From positions 4,279,223-4,343,222 of the forward strand of contig CM031870.1 of the NCBI GenBank assembly GCA_018697195.1: a stretch of DNA of 64,000 bases, given 5' to 3'. Under the pieces are notes generated by a model, which was given only the letters and a program-made list of their open reading frames with translations, was not told where the DNA came from and made no database searches. Within the stretch, counting starts at the first letter, position 1; every line of letters starts with the position of its first letter. The position numbers and the translations under genes are program-made. Shown here piece by piece: positions 44,788 through 64,000 of the stretch. Source of the DNA: Certhia americana. Its lineage: Eukaryota; Chordata; Aves; Passeriformes; Certhiidae.

Positions 44788-45534
44788 GTGTGTGGTTCTG
44801 GGAGCTCCACTCCCAGAGGAATTAATTTAATGGATTCATCAGCTGCATTACAGCCCTGTAAGGAGAACAGTGTATTGAAACCCATGTGCTGGAGGATCAA
44901 AGAGGTGATGTGGCAGGCCAGACTGTGCTGGAAAAGAAGAAGGTGCTGACTGAAGACCAGAAAGGGGCAAGGATCAGTCTGGCTGGCTAAGATGCCATTA
45001 TTGTGGGAGAAGAATCTCCTAAACATTGTGCCAAACAGGGACCACATCCTTCACCAGGTCTTGGGGCAGTGGTTGTCGGTTTTTTGTTTGGTTTTCTTTG
45101 TCAATGCAAGAAGGCAGAGCTGCTGGGAGAGCTGAAGGGAGTGAGTGATTGCCCTTGCATTAGAAGTGTCTGCCCTCTCTGTGTTGGAGAGAACATGCAG
45201 ATTTGGGGGGGGAGAGACCATGTTGGTTTCTGAGGGTGGTTTTTTTTTTATTTTATAATTAAATTTCTCTTTGTTTTCGCTGTGCCTTTATCTGTTCGCT
45301 TGGGTGTAGCTTGACATCCCTCTCCCCCGTTCTTCAGATTCTTGTTATTCTAGACCAAGTATTTCTGGAAGACTTGTCTTCCATGGCCAAGTGCTCACAG
45401 AGCTGTCTTGGCCTTTTACAGGATATGCAAGAAATGGAGCAGATTTGGAAGGGTCAGTGGGATACCATGAACAAGCACCAACTGCTGTCAGGACAACTTT
45501 TAAGAGGTTCCTTGGAAAATTTTGTTTAGGAACA

Positions 45535-45540
45535 AATAAA
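45535..45540 (+). terminator. INTS1: Candidate INTS1 polyadenylation signal AATAAA
   Basis: A canonical AATAAA lies about 750 bases after the INTS1 stop. An earlier ATTAAA variant at about 45260 is the alternative. The 3' UTR between 44788 and 45540 has no other recognised feature apart from a T-rich tract at 45240-45252. Confidence 0.55.
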
Positions 45541-48500
45541 ACGAACTTCTTGGTACATCTGCAGACATCCCAGCAGCTGGCCACTGTCACAGTGAATGCT
45601 TTGAACAAGCAGCTGGGTTTCCTCTTTGGGTTCTGCTTGTTCCTCCCTGTGACTCTTCTGACCACTGCTCTCTCGTCCTTGCCTGCTTATAAGGGGTGCT
45701 GGTTTATTTGCCAGCTGTCATTTGAGAACAGGAAATCTTCCTTTCCCCTGTTCCAGAGAAATTACTGCTCCGTGTACTTGTTTTTCAGCCTCACTTAATT
45801 CTAATCACCAGTTTGTTCTCATGTCATTTGTCTGTATTCCTCTGGAGCTCCACTTGTTAGGAGAGAAACACTGTAGTATAGTAAAGACCAACATCCTGGA
45901 GGTATTTTATCTATATCTCCTTGCTGGTGGTAGGGACAGTTGTGACCTCATAAGTGGCTGGGTGGGGAAATATTGTCTGTTCTTGCACATGAGGAATACC
46001 ACAGCTGAGCACTTTAGCTGGTGTGTCAAAATATGAATGAATGTCCAGCTGGCTTTGCAGAGAAATGGAGAAGAAAAGAGGGAGAACTGAACCTCCCATC
46101 AACTCTAAGTAGCCTTGTCTTTAAATAGAGATTAGAGCCATCAGTTATGGATGCAACATGCTATTTTCCTCAGCAGCATCTGCTTCGCATCCGGAGACAC
46201 TACATGGCAATTAGCTCCATATAAATTATGTGGAGGAACAGCTGAAGGAGATCAAGTCAGTGGAATGGGTTTCCTGAGGGGCTCAGTGACAGCAGGATTA
46301 ACGCCTGTCCAAGGGGAGCCAGTAATCTCACTGGGAACCCTTACCTTAGTCCCATATCACACATCATTAAGTCACTGCTCAGTTTGTCAGAGCAGGGAGA
46401 TAGTTCTGTTGGTGTTGCTGTGGGCCTGGAGCAGCTGGGAACTTGTGGGACTTCCTGGAAAAGGGCCTTTAAGGACTTTGAGCCAAGAAGCAAGGAAGAT
46501 GTCTCAAGACTGTTATTGTGCAAAGACAGTGAGTCAAACACAATAGTGGTGCTTTGGTAAAGATCCTCTGCAGCTGGGGCTTTCCAGAAATTCTACTCTC
46601 GGGCTGCAACTAGAAATATTTACAGGCAAAACCAAACAATGTGGTTTGTCCCAAATTGTCCTGTGTCTGTTTTGCAATGCCTGTGGTGAGCAGACCTGCT
46701 CCAGAATGCAGGTCACAGGAGCAGGGCACACTTGGATGTTGGTAGAACTACTTCATGACCCCCTCAGTCCAGAATAGACAGGCTTTGCAGAGCTGTGTGG
46801 GAAGAGACGTGTCTGGGAAGGTGGAAAGAGCATCTCTTTAGCAGCAGCAGCAGCAGCAATCACCTTTTGGGAGATCAGGAAATGAAGTCAAATGGAGATG
46901 ATGTGGATGGAAGTTACTCTGCAGAACTGACACTTCCCGTAGATCTCCCAGTACAAAAATCATCTGTGATTTGTTGATTGCTCCTTTTTGCTGCGTTGGA
47001 GGTTCCCACAATGTGTTTTCTCTGCTGCCATCCTCTGCTCAGACCCAGTGGAGCTAAGCAGGTTGCCTCGGCTTGAAGCACATCATCAAAACCAGATCAG
47101 TGCTGAAAACAGGGCTGTCAGAGGGTGCCTGGCTGTATGGAGACAGCTCAGGGTAGGAGCCATCCCTGCTGTCAGGGAAGGCAGCTGTGACAGCTCTCAA
47201 ATGGTTGGTGACAGTGGTACTGATACCCTGACACTTGCCTGCCTGTAATCTGTGCTCTGTATCTTCCATCTCTGCCTGGCTGAGCACCTCCTCTCCTCCC
47301 ATCCCAACTGAACTGACAGTGTCCCCCTTCACAGCTCTCCCAGGCTTCTCCTGGGGCTGTGGCCATCTTCTGTGTCTTCAAGAGCTTGTGCCTTGATCAG
47401 AAGAGTGGGGAGGAGGTTTGCAGGGTCTTTCCTGGCCAAGCCCATGAGGCCCCGTGACTGACCCAGTGCAAGTCGCTGCTCCTGTCTGCCTTACAGGCAG
47501 CACATCCCCAACTGGAGCAGAATGCTTGTTTAGACACTTTCCTACCATCATCTCCTACAGTCAAGAGCTTTCTAAAGAGAACTTGGCTGCCAGAGCTGGT
47601 GTCTGGGGCTGGGGAATGGCTCGTGGGGAGGCTTTTTGTCTTCTCAGATACACTGGGAATCCCTTGCCAGCTGTAGGGGGAGGCATGATGGGGAAAGAGA
47701 AAACTGGCCAGAAAACTGTTTCTTATCCTGTGGCTGCACCCAGCTTGGGGCAAGGCTGACTCTTGTCCAGCATGCAGATGATGGACCTTTGCTGCTTGGC
47801 TGGGCACAAGTGGGCATCTCTAACCTGGCCATAACACACACCTGCCAGGCCCTGTGTGGCTGGAATTGTGGCCCCTCACATGTGCCAATGTCCTGGAGGT
47901 TTGAGGCTTTTTGAAACGGCCCTGGGCAAGGTTGTGCATCCCAGGAACTGTAAAGGGTATCCTGGAGCAGCGTGTAAATTTGGTCATGAGCAGGGCATGA
48001 CTAACCAGGGAGGTGCCTGCCTGTTCCTGACTCAGTGGCCGTTGTCTCTGGGACATGTTTGGCACTGGGAGCTGGACAAATCCCACCACTGAACTCAGAG
48101 GAAAATTTGCCCAACCTGCTCTACCAACAGCAGAAGCACAGGGAGAGGTGTGCAGGTAACAGCCACCAACTGGGATTTCATGGCTAAAGGCTGATGTGCC
48201 AGCCATGAGAAAGGGTAAAGAGAAGCCTTGCCTTGCAAGGAGCAGCAGGCAAGAAGTCTTGTGCAAAATGAAAAAGGAGAGGGAAACTCTGTCTCCATTA
48301 CCTTGTGTCTGTGAGTGGAGTCTATTCCCAGGACTGCTCCCTGGGGTCCTGCCATCCCCTTCCTCCAGCCAACCTCATCTGTGACCCCCATCAGTGACAA
48401 ATGCAATCCTGGCCCTGCCTGCCCTCAATTAACTTCCTTCTGGCCATACCACAGTTCAGGACAGTACTGTTCACATTTAGCTCGGGGCTTGTTTGCTAAA

Positions 48501-48600
48501 AGCTAAAAATGGTAAGACTTTTGTTAACTTTAGGAGTGTCAAAGCCAGCCCCATGACAGCTAAGTGGCCTGGCTGCTATAGGGGTAGCATTTGAGGTGGA
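45541..48600. other. Intergenic region between INTS1 and MICALL2, left part
   Basis: No exon with family resemblance was found. A short (GCA)n run occurs at 46838-46857. Open frames are short and lack coding character on both strands. Confidence 0.6.
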
Positions 48601-48639
48601 CTGTTCTCCGTGTTGCCTGTCCTTGTATTTAGATAATTT

Positions 48640-48960
48640 GCCCCTGAAGTAGCAGAATATAAAACTTGAAATTTCCCATTATTTTAAAATCAGAAGGCCT
48701 CTATAATAATGTATCTGCCTTCCCTGTGTTGCTGATGGTGTTTTGGCATCAGCCTGCTTGCAGGAACACCATATTTACACAAGAAGATACTGGCAAAAAA
48801 TGTCAAGACCCCCAGCGACAGTTAAAAAATTAATTAAGCTACAGTAGCCCAGTCATTGCTGGGTAATTATTAAGCTGTAAGAAATGCTAATTGTCTTATT
48901 AGCATTAAGCAATTATGCAAATAATGGAAAACATACCATAAGAGTAATAAAATTACCTCC
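48640..48960. promoter_or_regulatory. AT-rich block with clustered homeodomain/POU-type motifs
   Basis: Within about 320 bases there are TAATTA-type cores, an ATGCAAAT octamer at 48915-48922, and a 9-bp inverted repeat AATGCTAAT/ATTAGCATT (48883-48891 and 48898-48906) that pairs two ATTAG sites. The block contrasts with the flanking GC-neutral DNA. An enhancer or conserved non-coding element is inferred, not shown. Confidence 0.35.
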
Positions 48961-48961
48961 C

Positions 48962-48990
48962 TTTCTCTCTCTCTCTCTCTCTTTTTTTTT
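48962..48990. repeat. (CT)n / poly-T microsatellite
   Basis: Alternating CT dinucleotides run into nine T residues, directly after the AT-rich motif cluster. Confidence 0.9.
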
Positions 48991-49958
48991 AACCAATAAT
49001 GATATTCAAAATCTAAAGTGATGCATATGGTTTTATCGTGAGTATTTTTGGAGAGGAGTGAGACCTCTAAGGGTGCTCAGCCCTTTTGGGGCTTCCCAAA
49101 ACACATCTCCCATGAGTTGTTTTGCAGAGCTTGTAGTGCCCCACACCAGGCCATCCACAAGGTTCTGCATGCACCAAGGCACCACCACAGGGACACGGAG
49201 TGGCCATGCTGCTATGCCAGGACTGGAAAGTCCCAGTTTTATACTGTCATAGATGTTCTAGGGCAGTTCCTGTTCTCCCCCTAATAAAACACATAGTGCT
49301 TCAGGTTTAATCTGGGTAAAAACAAGGCAATTTCTAGTTTTTCTGTCAATTCAGTGCGAAAGTGGGAAGTTCTGGCCTTTAGAGTTACTCTGTCTCAAGG
49401 ATTTTATTGCTATTGATTTCATAACCTGAGGTAAGAGCTGGCTTCTTTTCCAGGTGAGGTTCCAGCTGGATTTCAGGGTTCAGAAATAAGCTGAATGATA
49501 AGCAAGTGTTTTTATGTTCCTTGAAACAAGAACAAGACCTCACTTATTCTCACTACTGGGAAAAGGAAACTTCACTTACTCATGTCTACAATGGGCCTGG
49601 AAAATGTGAAGTGCTTTGTTGCTTCAGTATGTTCACACTGTTAATCACTAACAAATTTTATTGGTTTTACAGGCTTTAAACTCTGCTCTACTGATAAGAC
49701 ACAGCATTTTGGAGTGCCCAAGCCAGTTCCTGCTCCAGGGTGTGTCCTGCTCCCGTGGTGGTGCCTTGATAAACCTGGGGTCACTTCACCCAGTTGCATG
49801 ATCCAAACAGGTTTGGGTCTGCAAAACACACCTTTGCTTTCACTTTCTGATAAGAATGGGGATGTTTGCAGCTCCTGGAGGACCAGAGAGTGTTCTGCCA
49901 TGGCAGTGCAAAAAGTGGGGATCACCATTATCTGTTTCCCTTTCCTGGAAGACAAGAG

Positions 49959-49987
49959 GAGATCACCTTATGAAATAAGGTGATCTC
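49959..49987. repeat. Perfect 13-bp hairpin with 3-base loop
   Basis: Arms GAGATCACCTTAT and ATAAGGTGATCTC flank a GAA loop in intergenic DNA. No gene or known element explains it. Confidence 0.85.
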
Positions 49988-49999
49988 TTGGAGAACTCC

Positions 50000-52740
50000 T
50001 TTCAGCTCCCTGGGACTGGTGACCCACTAAACTGCTGTTTATGCCAATTTTATTTTTCCTATCACCTGATGTGTAGGATGCAGGACATGAGCAATCTCTT
50101 ATCTTTGTTGCCTGGAAATAACTTTCTGAAATCACCCTCTAGCCTATCCCTCATTTCACTGCATTGGGGGACAGAAAAGCCAGCAGGACATTTGGCTGAT
50201 GGGCAGGAGGGACAAGGGAAAGAGACTTCTTTCTGTTTCAATGTGATATTGTATTATACCTAGGTGATAGGACACTCTTTGTTCTGATGTTATCTGGTTT
50301 TGGTCCTCTGAGATTTTAGGATAATTGTTTACCATTTATGAGCTACTCGGGGGATGTGTTGCAGAGAGATTTACCAAAGTGCCTTTTCCTGTAACTTCAT
50401 GTTTCTCTTTCATCTTCTTGGAAGAATGGAAGAAGTGGAAATTCTTGTTCAGATTTGAATCCATAATGACTTTTTTCTGCTACTTTTGCAGGTCAAACTA
50501 GTCAGACTCTGAGGGGAGGCAGGTATCATGTGGAAGCATTTCTGTGTGAGTAGCTGTGAAATTGTTGGAGCTTTCTTTTCCCTGTATGGGGCCTTTCCAT
50601 CTCTGTGGAGTCAGCCTGGCTGCCTTCTGGGAAGACAGAGCTGATGAGGCATGTTACTGATGAGACAAATGCTTTTTCCTTCTTGTTTTAAATCCCTCAA
50701 TTTAATTCAAGCCATTGGCACAGGGATGTATGAGAGCTCTTGGCTACGACACACACTTCCTATTGTTGGGAGTGAACAACCCTGCTCACAGCCCACGGCA
50801 AAATTATGAAGTAGCTCAATTTGATCAGCTGATTTCTCACAATAGTTAAAAGATGTGATTTTTTTTCCTATGATGTTACGCTCTCTTATGAGAAAAAATA
50901 AATGCATCACTTGATTCTCAGTTTCATGAGGCCCCACATTTCCTGATACAGGAATCGGCCCTACCTCCCCTCGAGTCTTCAAGCTGACAAATGTTGGGTG
51001 GGTTTTTTTGGGCTTTAGGGTGGCCTAGTCTGATATTTAAGTTTTTTCTCTACTAATAGTAAAGTTCATTGGTTGCTGCATATGGGAATCAGGATAAATT
51101 TAAGACATGCTGGCAGAGTAATCCCCACTAGTCATAGTCATAGCAACTGTCTGGAAGCACTCAACATATCTCCAGTGCGGTCTGGTATCTAAGAAGAGAA
51201 ATGAAAAGGACTGAGAAAGACAAGAGTGTCTGTAAGTAGAGAAGAATAAATCAGCCTGTGTCTATGGATTGCTGTTCCAACAAGCTTCCAAACACACCTT
51301 GGGTGTTAGGGGAGCAGGCACTGTGCTGCAGGACACACTTTGCTCCATGAACCAGCTGTGCATCACAGGAGGGAAACCTCACCCAGCATCTCTGGGAAGA
51401 GCTCAGTGAGTGGGGTCAAGGTCTGCAAAACAGGGTATGGACCTATAAGGCTCCCTCAAAGGAAAAGATGTAGAAAGGAGAGGTACAATCCAGAGTAAGC
51501 ATCACCCCCTGATGAACATCCTGGGAGAACAGCAGCTGTGGGTAATAGGCAGCTGCACAGGCAGCTCTGCTCCCTTCCTGCCCCGTTCCTCTCTCAGTGT
51601 GTTAGTTTACCTGTTGGTGCATTAAAGGCTCATCATAGCTGCAAACTCTCACAGAGCTCTCCTTCATCACCAGCTAACACTGCACAGGTCTCTGCTGCCT
51701 GTATTTGGAAAGCCATTATTGGGCCATCAGTAATACTGGATTAGCAAACTCCTTCAGCAATGTCATTTTAATCACCTGAGTGGATAATGTGGACATGATT
51801 CTTCTGGGGTACCAAGGGCAGTACTTCCAGACCAACCCTCCCTTGAGACACACAGTTTGGAGCCAGCAACGAAGTTTCTTCTTCTGGTGTCTGCAAGCCT
51901 GGATTTATGGTACAACCGTCCCAGTGAAAAACCCTCCCAGGGAGAGAGGAGGTGAAACGTAGTGACCTGTGATACACAGGAAATCCCAGCTGCTCTGAGC
52001 CCAGCCTGGCTTTCCCCTCTGTGGGCCTGTGTCCCCTGCCACCCAGCCCCAGCTGTCCCTTCCCAAAGCATGAGGTAATGAGAAGGGACTAACTGCATTG
52101 ACTCATTAAGCTGGGTTTGTTAGAAGACAGATTGTCATGTTAAACAAATATATTTAAAAAACCCTAAGTTTCATTCCCTGGGCTGTGCCCCATCTGGGCC
52201 ATTAAATCTGAAAGGGGTAAGTACAGCTGTGTCAAAGCTGCACTCAGGAGTTGATTTTCACTGTTTGTATGACTGGCAACTGGCAACCACTCCATTTCCA
52301 AACCTCATTTCCTTCTCCTCGTTTCCCAGTGCTGCACTATGATGATTGGAAGCACAGCAGGGGAGGCACACTGCTAAACAGAAACTCCACAGACACATTT
52401 CCTAAACCCAGCGCTTCCTCTGTTTCTCACCAAGCTCTAAGGTACCTGAGGATGGGAAGGGCTGCTCATTGTTAGCCAGGATTTTTGTAAATTACACAAT
52501 TTTGTCAAAGGTGTGGAAATGTGGGACAGCTCATCTTTCAGGGCTCCAGCAAGTGTCCTTTTTGAGGGAAGTGAGGAGTAAAAACTCAACTTTGAGTTAA
52601 TCCAGCATTTCTTTTGATCAGTCCCTTGGTAGTCTGATTAATTTTGAGTGCAGATGTTTCTACTTTCCATCACAGAATACACCAAGGACCTGGGAGCAGT
52701 CTCACAGTGCCGTACTTCCTCCTCACCCACCCCTCTTGTT
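50000..52740. other. Intergenic region, no feature recognised
   Basis: Ordinary-looking non-coding DNA with only short open frames and no repeat family I can name. Confidence 0.5.
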
Positions 52741-52754
52741 ACAGTTGTGCAGCA

Positions 52755-53222
52755 ACGTATGCTAAGGCCTTATTACAAGGAATTCCTATAAATGGCATAA
52801 AGGATTAATAATGTATTTATAACACAACTTTGTTTTAGTATAAAGTGATCTATAAATTTGTAATAAATGTTTTATAATGTTTTTGTAGCCTGTTATAAAT
52901 GATAAATGGGAGACTATAGATGCCACATCAAATATTCATGCTGCATTGTGTGCATTATTATGCCATTACTGTTCAGGAAACCATTAATAATAAAGTGAAT
53001 GGAGATGTAAAAGTTGCTGACATGCCCAGCAAGCCATTTATAATGAAATGTATAATCCTTACCATAAAGTAAATACATTGGCCAGTGATTGTTGATGAAA
53101 TGGAAACACTCTGAATTATTTGTGAGGTATTTATATATTAATGTATATTATCCATATCATGTCACAGAAACGCCGTTAATATATTATATGTATTATTGAT
53201 TATTTTTACCTAATTTATAGGC
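52755..53222. promoter_or_regulatory. Long AT-rich element with internal inverted repeats, candidate conserved non-coding element
   Basis: This roughly 470-base block is rich in TTATAA, ATTTATAA and TTAATAAT motifs. Its left part (about 52787-52822, with AAGGATTAATAATGTATTTA) is an imperfect inverted copy of a segment at about 53034-53069 (TGAAATGTATAATCCTTAC). Such structure fits an old exapted mobile element or a developmental enhancer. It lies about 0.9 kb upstream of MICALL2. Confidence 0.35.
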
Positions 53223-54164
53223 AGCTGTTTAAGTGCTACCTTGTCTCTTCTCATGTTTTGCCAGCTGCATGAGGTCTGGTGAGTTATTTTACGGTTCGTG
53301 TGTGCTGCGGGGCAGCTGTTGCGGGCTGGCCATGGCAGCGCCGGGGCGAGCCCAGCGGGACGGGCCGGCAGCGGGATGAATCCATGCTTCTCCGGGGGAC
53401 GGGGCAGGGAGGAACCTGCGGGTCTTTTCCAGCCTGAACGGTTCCATGGTTTCATGGACACTGCCGATGCCTGATGCGCTGCCCCAGCAGGGACAGACTC
53501 CCTGCTCCCGGCTGGCCTCCCTCCCTCTGTCGCCACAACGAGACCGCTCGGCAGGTTCTGGTTTTCTGGGCAGGCTCTGAGCAGCCCAGCTTCATCCTCC
53601 CTGCTCCTCCCCGTTCCCTGCCCGGCTGTCTGTCGCTGGAGCGGCAAAGGTGCTCTGCCGGCTCCGGCACCGCTCACCCTTGGTGTTACTTGGTGATGCT
53701 GGGGATGTGTCCGCCTACCCAGCTTAGCATTATCCAGCGGACAGTTACATTTAGATGCTTTTTAACTTTTTCTCCTCCAAACAGAGAGAAAACATCCCTC
53801 CCGGTGACTAAATATGATTCACGCCTCCCCTGGTGGCCGCCCCTTAGGGCAGGGCATTTTGACGTTTCTGTGTGGGAGCAGAGGAAATTCCCCTTGCCCT
53901 TCTCAGCAGCGCGGGCTCCCCGGTGCCCCGGGGGTGCCGCTGTCCGCTCCCTCAGGCGAGCCGGTGCCGCAGCCGCGCCTTCTCCGCCGCTTCTCCGCCC
54001 CTCGCCCGCCTCTTTCCCCGCCTACCGCCGCCGGTCCGGCCGCCACCCGCCGGCTGCTCGGCCCGGGCTGGGCACGGCACGGCGCGGAGGGTCCCCGGCC
54101 CTGCCCGGCCCTGCCCGGCCCTGCCGAGCCCCGGGGCGCGGCGCCCTCCGGCTCCCCGCGGGCC

Positions 54165-64000
<9,836 letters not shown>

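Noticed and set aside
46838..46857. A (GCA)n run as a polyglutamine-type coding repeat
   Set aside because: It is short, lies in intergenic DNA and no gene model includes it.

Overview
This is a vertebrate nuclear window, almost certainly from a bird and probably a songbird. The evidence is spliced genes with GT-AG introns, several CR1 retrotransposon fragments, CpG-island promoters, and an LTR-like block of a kind I associate with passerines. Gene order agrees with human 7p22.3 (UNCX - MICALL2 - INTS1 - MAFK) with one extra gene inserted.

Layout. 1-2.6 kb: a very GC-rich CpG island without a supportable coding exon; by synteny it is most likely the minus-strand promoter/first-exon region of a gene lying off the left edge (MAFK expected). 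2.6-3.4 kb: a CR1 fragment. 5.1-15.75 kb: a complete plus-strand lysosomal acid alpha-glucosidase-like gene (GH31 family, trefoil domain, N-terminal membrane anchor, both catalytic aspartates intact), 19 certain coding exons plus a probable tiny upstream coding exon. 16.57-44.79 kb: the complete Integrator subunit 1 gene (INTS1), 47 coding exons, reading frame intact at every junction, about 2275 codons as assembled. 44.8-53.3 kb: intergenic DNA holding the INTS1 3' UTR and two AT-rich blocks that look like candidate regulatory elements. 53.9-63.95 kb: CpG island and the first three coding exons of MICALL2 (calponin-homology domain); the gene runs off the right edge.

The three genes are all on the plus strand and do unrelated jobs: glycogen/oligosaccharide hydrolysis in lysosome-like compartments, snRNA 3' processing and transcription attenuation in the nucleus, and Rab-linked actin/junction traffic. 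Nothing suggests a shared pathway.

The most unusual thing in the window is an in-frame 15-bp minisatellite inside INTS1 exon 30. It inserts about 89 residues of an ASG(V/I/T)T pentapeptide repeat at a point where human INTS1 has only a few residues. An assembly gap lies inside the repeat, flanked by identical 47-base sequences, so the true allele length is unknown. Directly downstream there is a 47-bp tandem duplication, and the next intron ends in a CR1 insertion that abuts exon 31 and seems to supply its polypyrimidine tract. A second 10-N gap lies in a GC-rich repeat in MICALL2 intron 1. Exon coordinates were derived by eye from splice consensus, reading-frame continuity and remembered family alignments; no searches were run.
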